This document shows, in pieces, positions 18,861 through 27,637 of a DNA stretch of 45,926 nt. Under the pieces are notes generated by a model. It saw only the letters and a program-made list of their open reading frames with translations. It ran no database searches and was not told the DNA's origin. Position 1 is the first letter of the stretch, and every line of letters starts with the position of its first letter. A program made the position numbers and the translations under genes. Origin of the DNA: Colwellia psychrerythraea (lineage in GTDB: Bacteria; Pseudomonadota; Gammaproteobacteria; Enterobacterales; Alteromonadaceae); NCBI RefSeq assembly GCF_000764185.1, contig NZ_JQEC01000068.1:1-45926 (forward strand), given 5' to 3'.

Positions 18861-20321
18861 TTAAAGGTCATATTTTTCTAATCGACGATACATAGCGCCC
18901 CGTGTTAAACCAAGCGCTTTTGCGGTTTGACTGACATTACCTTGATGATATTTAAGCGCTGCACGTACAGTTCGTTGCTCTAACATTTCTAAATTGAAGC
19001 ATTCATTATCAGTATTATCGTCATAGTTACCGACAGCGTTATCTGCTTTACTAATTACATTAGTCCGCTGCAATGTATTTTGTTCCAAGCCATTAACACC
19101 ATCAGTTTTTTTGGATGATGTTGCACCAAGCACTGACCTAATATCTAAGTTGCCACAAACACTTAAAATAACGGCTCGCTCAATAACGTGAGCCAATTCA
19201 CGGACATTACCGGGCCAAGTGTAATGGCAAAGCACCAGGATATCATCGGCTTCAATAGATAAGTTTCTTTTATATTTATGACTAAAATGATCGAGATAGT
19301 ATTCGGCAAGTAAGGGGATATCGTCTACTCGTTCGCGTAAAGGTGGTAGGCGTATCTCCACGGTATTAATGCGGTAAAGTAAATCTTGTCTAAAACGACT
19401 CTCATGTACAGCCTGAGGTAGGTTTTCATTGGTCGCGCAAATTAGACGAATATTAACATCTATTGCTTTAGAGCCACCGACAGGGGTGATCTGACGATTT
19501 TGCAACGCTGCTAATAACGTCGCTTGTTGGCTCAACGCTAGGTTTCCCAGCTCATCTAAGAATAAGCTGCCCTTATGGGCGAGTTCAAATCGACCGGTTC
19601 TATCGGCTTTAGCATCGGTAAAAGCGCCTTTTTTATGACCAAAAAGTTCACTTTCAAATAAGCTTATCGCTATCGACCCCATGTCCAGACTAATAAAGGC
19701 CTGATCACTTCTATTACTTGCTAAGTGTATTGCATGTGCTGCCAGCTCTTTACCGGTACCACTTTCACCAGTAATTAAAATATTCGCGTCTGTTTTCGCT
19801 ACTTTTTCAATGGTATCAAAAACCTGTTTCATCGCCAGACTTTGGCCTAAAAACTCAAATTTTTGATCACAAAGCGCATGATTTAACCCTTGGGTTTGCC
19901 GGGTAAGTTCGCCTACTTTTTGTTTGTCTTTAGCATGAGAAAAGGCGGCAGCAATTACGCCCAATAATTGTTCGTTTCTCCAAGGTTTAGCGATAAAATC
20001 TGAAGCACCTGCTTTTATCGCGTCAACGGCTAATTGAATATCTCCGTAAGCCGTCATCAGCACCACAACCACTGATGAGTTTTGTGCTAGAATTTTCTTG
20101 AGCCAATAAAACCCTTCTTGACCACTTATTGCATCATGGTTAAAGTTCATATCGAGTAAGATCACTTCTATTTCCTGCTCGTTCACTACCTTTTCGATGT
20201 CGAATGGGTTATCTGTTGTAACCACGGTTTGATAATGTTGCTTAAGCAGTAACTGTATTGCAATCAAAATATCAGGGTTATCATCAACAATTAAAATTGA
20301 ACCCGCTTGCTTCATTATCAT
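18861..20321 (-). CDS. Sigma-54-dependent response regulator (NtrC family)
   Basis: 486 residues: receiver (about 7-125, phosphorylated Asp57 in VILLDMNF, with a short insert after it), AAA+ sigma-54 activator domain (about 155-390, Walker A GESGTGKE at 185-192, FLDELGN Walker B), and a C-terminal Fis-type helix-turn-helix (about 445-486, NVSQTAKALGLTRGAMYRRL). The sigma-54-contacting loop reads GAFTDA (232-237), not the usual GAFTGA; the key Thr is kept. It is followed by its kinase and divergent from the efflux operon. The two dyad sites and the -24/-12 promoter between them are its likely targets, so it probably activates the exporter. ATG 20315 is an alternative start. Confidence 0.92.
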   Translation of the reverse strand: MIMKQAGSILIVDDNPDILIAIQLLLKQHYQTVVTTDNPFDIEKVVNEQEIEVILLDMNFNHDAISGQEGFYWLKKILAQNSSVVVVLMTAYGDIQLAVDAIKAGASDFIAKPWRNEQLLGVIAAAFSHAKDKQKVGELTRQTQGLNHALCDQKFEFLGQSLAMKQVFDTIEKVAKTDANILITGESGTGKELAAHAIHLASNRSDQAFISLDMGSIAISLFESELFGHKKGAFTDAKADRTGRFELAHKGSLFLDELGNLALSQQATLLAALQNRQITPVGGSKAIDVNIRLICATNENLPQAVHESRFRQDLLYRINTVEIRLPPLRERVDDIPLLAEYYLDHFSHKYKRNLSIEADDILVLCHYTWPGNVRELAHVIERAVILSVCGNLDIRSVLGATSSKKTDGVNGLEQNTLQRTNVISKADNAVGNYDDNTDNECFNLEMLEQRTVRAALKYHQGNVSQTAKALGLTRGAMYRRLEKYDL

Positions 20322-20380
20322 GACCCATTTTCTAGAATTCTTTTCAGTCTATCTTACTTATCATTAAGCCGTCTAGTCAT

Positions 20381-20404
20381 AAACCGTCCATAATTGGACA
20401 GTTT
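20381..20404. promoter_or_regulatory. Putative upstream activator site 1 for the NtrC-type regulator
   Basis: An imperfect palindrome: AAAC, one base, GTCC, six bases, GGAC, one base, GTTT. Its GTCC/GGAC core is shared with site 2, whose centre is about 33 bases downstream, close to three helical turns. The distance to the promoter is typical of sigma-54 enhancers. Assignment to this regulator is inference. Confidence 0.55.
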
Positions 20405-20412
20405 ATTTTATC

Positions 20413-20439
20413 AAAAGTGTTCTATAACCGGACACTTTT
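20413..20439. promoter_or_regulatory. Putative upstream activator site 2 for the NtrC-type regulator
   Basis: Arms AAAAGTGT and ACACTTTT, eight perfect pairs, with an inner TTC/GGAC core like that of site 1. The centre is about 97 bases before the predicted transcription start. Being between divergent genes, it may also affect the regulator's own transcription. Confidence 0.55.
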
Positions 20440-20496
20440 TTTATACCATAAAAAACAAAACAAGGTAAGCACATGTTTTATATATGGTTCTAGTTG

Positions 20497-20512
20497 TGGC
20501 ACAAGTCTTGTA
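20497..20512 (+). promoter_or_regulatory. Sigma-54 (-24/-12) promoter of the efflux operon
   Basis: TGGCACAAGTCTTGTA matches the consensus TGGCAC-N5-TTGC except T for C in the -12 GC. The GG and G-T elements are separated by exactly ten bases as required. The predicted start is near 20523, leaving a leader of about 94 bases. It lies downstream of two dyads and faces the gene divergent from a sigma-54 activator. Confidence 0.7.
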
Positions 20513-20590
20513 CTTACTTCAGATAATTAATACAAATAAGTACGATCAAGCTAATCGTCAATTAGTAGAAAAACTCAACAGATAACGTAA

Positions 20591-20625
20591 ATGGATAACT
20601 TAAATGGATAATTTAGATGGATAAG
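20591..20625 (+). repeat. 13-bp tandem repeat carrying three start codons
   Basis: ATGGATAA occurs at 20591, 20604 and 20617, in three different frames. The first two ATGs open six-codon frames (MDNLNG and MDNLDG); the second ends at 20624, overlapping the third start, which is that of the membrane-fusion protein. A degenerate fourth copy precedes them. Confidence 0.8.
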
Positions 20626-21873
20626 AAAATAAGCCGAACTTGGCGACAAAAGGCTTTAAGACCTAGTTTGTTCGGTCTGATTATTTTTTTCGTAGTTGCC
20701 GCGGCTTATAATTTTAGTCAGGCAAATACCGGCGGACGTAGTCATAACGTAGCAATTAATAACATAACCATCAGTTCAGTGACACAAGGTGAATTTGTCG
20801 ATGCCTTAAGTCTACGAGGTCAAGTTGTGCCAAAAACCACTATTTACCTCGATACCACCACAGGTGGTCAAGTAGAGCAACGTTTAGTAGAGCAAGGCGA
20901 ATTTGTCGAAAAAGGACAACCCTTGATACGCTTGAGCAATACCAACTTACAACTCGATGTTATGGGCCGTGAAGCACAAGTGACTGAACAGCTCAATTTT
21001 CTCCGTAATACCCAAATGAACATGGCAACAAGTCGATTAAATTTACGCCGTGATTTGTTAGAGATTGAATTACAAATTAGTCACTTACAGCGCCGTTCAA
21101 AACAATCATCTATGTTAGTCGATAAGGGGCTGTTGGCGAAGGACAGGCTCGCAGAAATAAAAGATAACCTAAGCTACTACCAAGCTAGAAAAGCGCTGAC
21201 CATAGAACGTCAAGAACAAGAAAATAGCATACGTAAAGTACAGGTTAAACAGCTGGAGGAAAGCGCAGTAATGTTAGAAAAAAATCTCCTTTTTGCGCGT
21301 GAAAATTTAGACAACTTGTTATTTAAAGCACCTGTTTCTGGTTATTTAAGTGAGCTAAATGTTGAAATTGGTGAATCAAAAGAACGTGGTGCTCGCCTCG
21401 GACAAATAGATATTCCCAATGAATATAAATTAGTCATCTTGCTTGATGAATTTTATTTAAATCAAGTACACCGTGACTTAGCGGTAATGGTGGCACTAGA
21501 GTCTGGCAATATCATGGCCAAAGTCAGCAAAATTGATAGCCGAGTTAAACAATCGCAATTTCAAATTGAAGTTGATTTACCAACAAGTGCCAGCAATATA
21601 AAACGTGGCCAAAACATTGATATTAAATTGATGTTAGGGGGTAACAAAGAGCAAGCTTTACTGCTTAAGCGAGGCGCATTTTTTTCTAATAGTGGCGGTA
21701 ATTGGGCTTATGTACTAACAGCAGAGGGTAATAAAGCCATTCGACGCAACATTAGCTTAGGTAAAAAAAATCAAGACTATTTTGAAATATTGTCAGGATT
21801 GTCACTGGGTGAAAAAGTGATCACCTCAAGCTATGGCAACTTTGATAAAGCGCAACAACTGCAATTAAACTAG
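20617..21873 (+). CDS. Membrane-fusion (HlyD/RND-adaptor-like) protein of an ABC exporter
   Basis: 418 residues: one membrane anchor (about 17-35), then a periplasmic adaptor with a first biotinyl-lipoyl half (VVPKTTIYLDTTTGGQVEQ, then VEKGQPLIRLSN), a long coiled coil (about 110-230), the second lipoyl half (FKAPVSGYLSELNVEIGES) and beta-barrel and membrane-proximal parts. Such proteins link an inner-membrane exporter to an outer-membrane channel; no TolC-like gene is in this operon. It is the first gene after the sigma-54 promoter. The start is ATG 20617 inside a tandem repeat; no strong ribosome site, although GGAT from the preceding copy lies ten bases upstream. Confidence 0.88.
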   Translation: MDKKISRTWRQKALRPSLFGLIIFFVVAAAYNFSQANTGGRSHNVAINNITISSVTQGEFVDALSLRGQVVPKTTIYLDTTTGGQVEQRLVEQGEFVEKGQPLIRLSNTNLQLDVMGREAQVTEQLNFLRNTQMNMATSRLNLRRDLLEIELQISHLQRRSKQSSMLVDKGLLAKDRLAEIKDNLSYYQARKALTIERQEQENSIRKVQVKQLEESAVMLEKNLLFARENLDNLLFKAPVSGYLSELNVEIGESKERGARLGQIDIPNEYKLVILLDEFYLNQVHRDLAVMVALESGNIMAKVSKIDSRVKQSQFQIEVDLPTSASNIKRGQNIDIKLMLGGNKEQALLLKRGAFFSNSGGNWAYVLTAEGNKAIRRNISLGKKNQDYFEILSGLSLGEKVITSSYGNFDKAQQLQLN

Positions 21874-21940
21874 TTCTTAAAATAAAAATATAAATAATTT
21901 GGCTTAACTTGAATTACACGACATTAAAGGAATAACAATA

Positions 21941-22666
21941 ATGATTAAGATAACTAACTTGAACCGTATTTTTCGTACCTTAGATTTAGAAACAGCCGCA
22001 CTGAGCAATATTAACTTAACCGTAAACGAAGGTGAATTTGTGGCTATTATGGGCCCGTCTGGTTGTGGAAAATCAACCTTATTATCTATATTGGGTATGC
22101 TCGACTCTCCTACTGGCGGAGACTTTGAGTTTAGTGGTACTAATATAGCGAGTTACAGTGAAAAACAATTAGCACAGTTACGTAAAACATCCATTGGTTT
22201 TGTCTTTCAAAGTTTTAATTTAATTGATGAATTGACCGTTTATGAAAATGTAGAACTGCCACTGCAATATCAAAAAATTAGTAAGAGCGAGCGTAAAAAA
22301 CGTGTTGAAGCCATTTTACATCGCGTTGGCATTGACCATAGAGCTGATCATTTACCGCAACAGCTTTCAGGTGGACAACAACAACGTGTTGCCGTTGCTC
22401 GTGCTTTAGTCAGTAAGCCAAAACTTATTTTAGCCGATGAGCCGACTGGTAATTTAGACTCGAAAAATGGTGATGAAATTATGGCGATGTTGCGCGAGCT
22501 AAATAAAGCAGGCACCACGGTAATAATGGTTACTCACTCAGAAAAAGAAGGTAATTACGCTGACCGCATCGTGCGATTATTAGATGGTCAAATTATGTTA
22601 GATAAAGCCAATCAAGCATTTATACCCGCAAGTACATCAACCGATATGCCCGCAGAGGTTGCTTAA
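21941..22666 (+). CDS. ABC transporter ATP-binding protein (MacB/LolD type)
   Basis: 241 residues with Walker A GPSGCGKST (38-46), Q-loop FVFQSFNLID, signature LSGGQQQR (142-149), Walker B LILADEPTGNLD (162-173) and the switch His in MVTHS. The FNLIDELTVYENVELPL segment is typical of the MacB/LolD/FtsE group that powers FtsX-like permeases without moving substrate through the membrane. AAAGGAATA precedes the ATG. The stop codon is two bases before the permease ATG, so the two are tightly coupled. Confidence 0.95.
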   Translation: MIKITNLNRIFRTLDLETAALSNINLTVNEGEFVAIMGPSGCGKSTLLSILGMLDSPTGGDFEFSGTNIASYSEKQLAQLRKTSIGFVFQSFNLIDELTVYENVELPLQYQKISKSERKKRVEAILHRVGIDHRADHLPQQLSGGQQQRVAVARALVSKPKLILADEPTGNLDSKNGDEIMAMLRELNKAGTTVIMVTHSEKEGNYADRIVRLLDGQIMLDKANQAFIPASTSTDMPAEVA

Positions 22667-22667
22667 G

Positions 22668-25073
22668 ATGATTGTTAATTATTTGGTCACCGCACACCGT
22701 GCGATAAAAAAAGACAAGCAACACTTTTTTCTTAATGTTATCGGCTTTAGTATCGGGTTAGCCGCGGCTATTTTAATGGCGTTATTTGCCCAGCATGAAT
22801 TGTCCTATGACAAACACCAGCCCGATAGTGAGCGGGTATACCTTGCGCATACTGATTGGACCTCGATAGGATTACAGGAAATTTCACCGAGTAGTTTTAG
22901 TAATGCCGAAACATTTAAAAACCATAGTCAGGTAGAAGATATATTTAGATTAGTAAAGTCGGCAGATCTCAGCCATCTTAATCTAGCGGTGAGTAAACTT
23001 GTACAAGTGAATGGCAATGATTATCGGCTGAACAACTTTTATAGCGCAAGCACTAATATACTCGACTTCATTGCTTTGGATATTATCGGCGGTGATATCA
23101 CTCAGGCCTTAACACAACCGAATCAATTGGTATTAAGTGAATCGGAGGCATTGCGCTTGTTTGGCGAGTCTCAAGTGGTTGGTCGCACCTTAAAACATCA
23201 GCAAGGCCAATACACAATCGGAGCTATTTTTAAGGATTTAGCACAGAATAGCCATGTTCAGTTTGATAGTTTGATTCACATGCCAGCTAAGTTTATTCAA
23301 GAGGGACAAGGTTATGTTTATTATAAACTTTTAGCCAATACCGACATAGCAAATTTTGAGCAACAATTGACCGCTGAGTTCAATCTAGGACAGCCCGATA
23401 GCACGATTACCATGACCTTAATAAACATGGAAGATTTGCACTTAAAAAGCAATGGGCCGTTTATGATGAAAGAAGGTGGCTCATCGACAGTATTGCAAAT
23501 TTGCATTGCTTTGAGTGTTATGTTGATCGTGATTGCTAGTATCAATTTTATCAACCTCAATATTGCCCAATCGGCTAAACGTGCTAAAGAAGTGGGTATT
23601 CGTAAGGCCTTGGGAGCAAGCAAATGGCAATTAGTGGGCCAGTTTCTAACCGAATCTTTTTTGGTAGTGGCACTCGCAGCATTAATGGCCTTTGCCATGG
23701 TGGAAATAAGTTTACCTACGTTTAATCAAATAATGGATAGGGAACTTAGTTTGGTTTATGGCTCTGAGTTTATGTTAATAACCAGTATTGTGATTTTAGC
23801 CGTGGGTTTGTTGTCAGGTTTATATCCAGCGCTATTTATTGCTTCTTTTAGTGCCAAACGAGTGCTTAGTGGTGATTTAGTGCGCGGTGCTACGGCTGTT
23901 TTTGTTAGAAAGCTAACCTTGTGTCTACAGGCAGCTCTATCTGTTGGTTTAATTATTGCCGTGATTTCTTTATCTCAGCAGCTGAGCCTGATAGATAGCA
24001 TAGCGGTTGGTTATGATAAATCATCACGCTTGGTGATAAAAGAGCTACCGCCTGAGGCCTTGTATATAAAAGAAAACAACAGTTTATTGACGGCGATTAG
24101 ACATTTACCAGGGGTTGAACAGGTGACACTTTCTAGTCTCGACTTAACCAATGACATTAATGGGGGCTTATTTTTTACTTGGCCAAATGGGGAAACATTA
24201 ACTGGCCCTCAACCTACGGTAGCCACTGGTTATTATGCAGTTGAAACCTTAGGACTGACATTGTTGGCCGGTCGTGATTTTTCGCCTAAGTTCAGTAGTG
24301 ACTGGTACCAGGTTGATGATAATAATAGCACGGTAGGAGTATTAGTCAGTCGTCGCATGGTCGAATTGGCCGGTTATCCATCGCCAGAGTCAGTTCTTGG
24401 CCTGACATTGACGGACACAAATTTTAAACTGAGAGCTAAAGTGGTTGGCGTCATTGAGAATGTTAAGATTGGCTCGGCTCGGCAACAGGCATTGCCAATA
24501 TCCTTTAACTTGGGGTTTGACGCCCCATTTAGCACAGGCCATATCATCATTAAGGCAAGTAATAATACCAACATGCCTAAGCTAAATAGCCAAGTTCATC
24601 AGCTAATACAACAAGAATTACATTTAAGTGACGTGAAAATAACCATGCTTGCTGATGATTATGATAATGCACATAAAAGTGAAAACAGAGCATTAGAAAT
24701 GGTCACTATATTTAGCTTGCTTGCTATCTTCTTAACTTGCCTTGGTACCTTTGGTTTAGCATCATTTTCAACTTTACGCCGCCAAAAAGAAGTGGCCATG
24801 CGTAAGGTATTAGGTGCGTCTCGCTTGAGCATAGTTAACCTGCTCGCCAAAGAGTTTTTATTATTAGTCGCTATAAGTATTGTTATCGCTTATCCGCTTA
24901 GTTATTGGCTGGTAGGTGATTGGCTAGCTAATTTCAATGAACGTATCGAGCAAACACTTTGGGTTTACTTAGTTGCCGCCGCTTTTATCACTGTGATCAC
25001 TTGGCTTACCGTGGCAAGTATTGCTTTTAAAACAGCCAGTGGCAGACCGTCACTTATCTTACGTGATGAATAA
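22668..25073 (+). CDS. FtsX/MacB-type ABC permease, two fused permease units
   Basis: 801 residues. The first membrane helix (about 20-42) is followed by a large periplasmic MacB_PCD domain, then three helices beginning QICIALSVMLIVIASINFINL with the cytoplasmic ARRAKEVGIRKALGAS-like sequence (here AKRAKEVGIRKALGAS). The layout repeats: helix near 420, second periplasmic domain, and a C-terminal FtsX unit with RRQKEVAMRKVLGAS. This double unit is the common 800-residue form of mechanotransmitting ABC permeases. It probably exports a peptide, lipid or antimicrobial with the adaptor gene. A TTG at 22659 could start the frame, but ATG 22668 with AGAGG nine bases upstream is better. Confidence 0.92.
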   Translation: MIVNYLVTAHRAIKKDKQHFFLNVIGFSIGLAAAILMALFAQHELSYDKHQPDSERVYLAHTDWTSIGLQEISPSSFSNAETFKNHSQVEDIFRLVKSADLSHLNLAVSKLVQVNGNDYRLNNFYSASTNILDFIALDIIGGDITQALTQPNQLVLSESEALRLFGESQVVGRTLKHQQGQYTIGAIFKDLAQNSHVQFDSLIHMPAKFIQEGQGYVYYKLLANTDIANFEQQLTAEFNLGQPDSTITMTLINMEDLHLKSNGPFMMKEGGSSTVLQICIALSVMLIVIASINFINLNIAQSAKRAKEVGIRKALGASKWQLVGQFLTESFLVVALAALMAFAMVEISLPTFNQIMDRELSLVYGSEFMLITSIVILAVGLLSGLYPALFIASFSAKRVLSGDLVRGATAVFVRKLTLCLQAALSVGLIIAVISLSQQLSLIDSIAVGYDKSSRLVIKELPPEALYIKENNSLLTAIRHLPGVEQVTLSSLDLTNDINGGLFFTWPNGETLTGPQPTVATGYYAVETLGLTLLAGRDFSPKFSSDWYQVDDNNSTVGVLVSRRMVELAGYPSPESVLGLTLTDTNFKLRAKVVGVIENVKIGSARQQALPISFNLGFDAPFSTGHIIIKASNNTNMPKLNSQVHQLIQQELHLSDVKITMLADDYDNAHKSENRALEMVTIFSLLAIFLTCLGTFGLASFSTLRRQKEVAMRKVLGASRLSIVNLLAKEFLLLVAISIVIAYPLSYWLVGDWLANFNERIEQTLWVYLVAAAFITVITWLTVASIAFKTASGRPSLILRDE

Positions 25074-25498
25074 AATATTTAGTTATAACGCTTTAGCTTA
25101 AATTGAATGACATTACATCAAAGGAAACTAGGTGACGAGGTTGTTTTTACGATTGTAAATAGAGTTTAAAACTCATTTCATGAACATCCTCTAAGTCGAA
25201 GAGGCTAACATTAGAATTCCTCCCCAATGTCAGCTTTTAGCGAACAGTTGGCCTTAAAAGTAAGCCGTAGCTAACGTCAGCAATGCGCACCAAGAATCCC
25301 TTAGCAAAATAGCTAATTCATTTGAAGTTCACTCATTTTTTAAAATGAGATGCTAAGGGCGGAAAGTACCACAGTTGACGTTATCTTTTGAGTTTACAAC
25401 GTCAACTGTCGAGCCTAAAGCGGTCATGACAAGCAGGAGCAACATAGCTAACGTTGCCACAAAGTAATCATTAATTTTGTGTCTTTTGATAGCATAAC
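25074..25498. other. Intergenic region with two long dyads
   Basis: Convergent 3' ends, no gene. It contains CTCATTTT/AAAATGAG near 25332-25349 and a perfect 12-bp-arm inverted repeat at 25371-25409 without a T-tail. GAGCCTAAAGCGGTCA follows at 25411-25426, similar to the reverse complement of a word near 3960. Confidence 0.4.
25371..25409. repeat. 12-bp perfect inverted repeat
   Basis: ACAGTTGACGTT and AACGTCAACTGT enclose 15 bases. It lies beyond the 3' ends of both flanking genes. It may slow or end transcription from either side, or be part of a dispersed element. Confidence 0.65.
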
Positions 25499-26779
25499 TT
25501 AATGCTGAGAAGGTAACTTTATGGTGAATTTACTGCCGGACAACTCTGTTGCGTTGGAAATGCTTAACGTCCCATTATGCCAATCCAATATTCGCTTTAC
25601 GATCGCTAAACCAATACCATGCCCTTTAACTTGATTTAAACTGTTTTTTGCTCTAAAAAACGGTTTAATAATATTTTCTCGTTGCTCTATGGGAACACCA
25701 TCACCATCATCTGAAATACTAATTATTGTGTTATGGCTATTATGAAAAAGTTCAACCAGAACGTGACCCCGTCCGTAGTTAATTGCATTTTGTAAAAGGT
25801 TGTTCAATACCATAGTGATATATTTATTGTCTACTAATACAAGTTTATTACTAGACTTATTTATAAACGATAACTTAAAATTATTAGATTTCTTTCTTTT
25901 AATACAAGTTTGAATAAGTTCCGATAAGTTCACCGGTTCTTTTTGAATTTCCACCCTATTTTGCTCAAGACGAGCGTAATTGAGCAGTGTTTCAACCAGA
26001 GAGGTCATTTCATCCACATCATCACCAAGTTGCAGTTCTAACTCTTGTCTTAATGTTAGGTCTTCAACTTCTTGCAAAGTGTCAATACCAAACCTGATTC
26101 TAGCCAATGGTGTGCGTAAATCATGTGAAACAGCAGTACTGAGCAATTTCACATCAGCAATGAGGTTTTCAATCCGTTGTGCCATATTGTTAAATTCAAC
26201 TTCAATATCATGAATATAAGAAATAGAGCTTAGACTTATGCGGTTATCCAATTTTCCTTCACCAAATGCTCTTGCTGCGGCTCTTAAAGCTAACAGCTGT
26301 TTGACTAAGGGATATGCCCATAACAGAAGTATTGATATAAGCACCAGATAGAAAGCTGCTGACCAAAGGTAGTGAGTTGCAGCGTTAGCACCTTTGTTAA
26401 GCAAGGGTGAGCGCAAGATGAGAATTTCATCTTTAATTGGTAAAAAATAGTGATACGACAGGTTTTTACTGGTTTCTAAAAGTACGGCTTCGCCTCGTTT
26501 CATCTGCTCAAGCAGCGATTGAGGTAATGGCGACTCGTTTGCTGGTTGCAACTTTAATGAATATTGCTTTATGTTTGGCCAATTAGATAATAATGCTTTG
26601 CTACTCGGCGATTTATCTGCCATTTTTGCTAAATTTTCACCCAGTTGCCTTAGCACATCGAGGGCATCCGGCGAGGAATTTTCGGGAGAGTATTGTGCAT
26701 AGACTTGATCGAATAACCAACCTAGTCCTAGTGTTGCGACAACGGCAACCACTATCAGTGAAGACTTTAAAGTACGCAT
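25499..26779 (-). CDS. rstB: RstB-like sensor histidine kinase
   Basis: 426 residues: membrane helix (6-24), a periplasmic domain of about 110 residues, a second helix (139-157), a HAMP linker, HisKA with His219 in AVSHDLRTPLARIRFG, and HATPase motifs NNLLQNAINYG, DDGDGVP, GHGIGLAIVKRI. The layout and the adjoining RstA-like regulator (three bases apart, same strand) fit RstB. In enterobacteria RstB sits under PhoQP control and tunes acid and envelope functions; the signal here is unknown. The symbol rests mainly on the partner's resemblance to RstA. Confidence 0.85.
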   Translation of the reverse strand: MRTLKSSLIVVAVVATLGLGWLFDQVYAQYSPENSSPDALDVLRQLGENLAKMADKSPSSKALLSNWPNIKQYSLKLQPANESPLPQSLLEQMKRGEAVLLETSKNLSYHYFLPIKDEILILRSPLLNKGANAATHYLWSAAFYLVLISILLLWAYPLVKQLLALRAAARAFGEGKLDNRISLSSISYIHDIEVEFNNMAQRIENLIADVKLLSTAVSHDLRTPLARIRFGIDTLQEVEDLTLRQELELQLGDDVDEMTSLVETLLNYARLEQNRVEIQKEPVNLSELIQTCIKRKKSNNFKLSFINKSSNKLVLVDNKYITMVLNNLLQNAINYGRGHVLVELFHNSHNTIISISDDGDGVPIEQRENIIKPFFRAKNSLNQVKGHGIGLAIVKRILDWHNGTLSISNATELSGSKFTIKLPSQH

Positions 26780-26782
26780 ATT

Positions 26783-27541
26783 TTACCAAGCATCCTTTAC
26801 CAATAAATAACCTTTTCCCCAAATCGTCTTAATGCGATAGGGCTGGCTGGTATTATCTTGCAACTTTTTACGTAATTTTGAAATTCGTAAGTCAACCGTG
26901 CGATCAAAGCCATCATATTCATAACCTTTTAACAGCATCATTAATTCCGATCGTGCCACTACTTGTCCGGCGCGCTCAGCTAATATCCAGAGTAAATCAA
27001 ATTCATTGGTCGATATATTAATGATTTCTCCGTCAAGAGATACAGAGCGTGCTTGAGCATCAATGATAAATTTTCCTAGGGTGAGTTTAACGCTATCATC
27101 ATGATGCATGTTATTTTCTAACATCGGTTCTTGCAGCGTCGTTGCTGATTGACGCTTTAACCATTTATCTATTCTTGCTAATAAAGCTCTTGCCCGCAAA
27201 GGTTTGGTTAAATAATCATCGGCACCTGCATCTAGACCTAATACTTCATCTATTTCTTCATCTCTTGCTGTTACCATGATGATGGCGTTGGTAAAAGCAG
27301 GCCTTACCGCTTTACAGACATCGAAACCATCTAAGCCTGGCAACATACCATCTAAAACAACAATATCAGGGTTGTGCTTTTTAATATAATCAACCGCTAG
27401 ATCACCACGGGAAATCACATTAACAGTGAAATTTTTTAACACCAGATATTTCTTCATCCACTGAGCTAAGCTTTCATCATCTTCAACAATGAGGATATCT
27501 GCGATGCAATCACTTACATCTTGTTGTTTAATTACCGTCAT
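26783..27541 (-). CDS. rstA: RstA-like OmpR-family response regulator
   Basis: 252 residues from ATG 27541. Receiver about 15-130 (ILIVEDDE, phosphorylated Asp64 in VVLDGMLPG, TARDEE, Lys in YLTKPL) and an OmpR-type winged helix about 155-250. The latter reads FDLLWILAERAGQVV, YDGFDRTVDLRISKLRKKL and PYRIKTIWGKGYL, close to E. coli RstA (AGQIMDRDALL, YDGLDRSVDVAISRLRKKL, PYRIKTVRNKGYLF). An ATG at 27586 lies in the loop of a hairpin belonging to the upstream gene's 3' flank and is rejected. Nearby promoters carry TACA repeats like the RstA box, so it probably regulates its own neighbourhood. Confidence 0.88.
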   Translation of the reverse strand: MTVIKQQDVSDCIADILIVEDDESLAQWMKKYLVLKNFTVNVISRGDLAVDYIKKHNPDIVVLDGMLPGLDGFDVCKAVRPAFTNAIIMVTARDEEIDEVLGLDAGADDYLTKPLRARALLARIDKWLKRQSATTLQEPMLENNMHHDDSVKLTLGKFIIDAQARSVSLDGEIINISTNEFDLLWILAERAGQVVARSELMMLLKGYEYDGFDRTVDLRISKLRKKLQDNTSQPYRIKTIWGKGYLLVKDAW

Positions 27542-27571
27542 GGTTAATTCGAATGCCTTAGCTTGGTATGT

Positions 27572-27605
27572 CAGGAAAAGTGGCATGTATATTCCACTTT
27601 TCCTG
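27572..27605 (-). repeat. Stem-loop after hydrolase copy 2
   Basis: A 12-bp perfect stem (CAGGAAAAGTGG, CCACTTTTCCTG) with a 10-base loop, between the hydrolase stop and rstA. It lacks a T-run on the minus strand. A nearly identical structure follows the other hydrolase copy at 29190-29222, so it is part of the duplicated unit. It may end or process the transcript before rstA. Confidence 0.7.
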
Positions 27606-27637
27606 TTATAAAGTAAATAGTTACGCTATAAACTATT

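Noticed and set aside
27542..27586. Longer RstA start at ATG 27586
   Set aside because: That ATG lies in the loop of a hairpin duplicated after both hydrolase genes; the added 15 residues do not resemble receiver N-termini.
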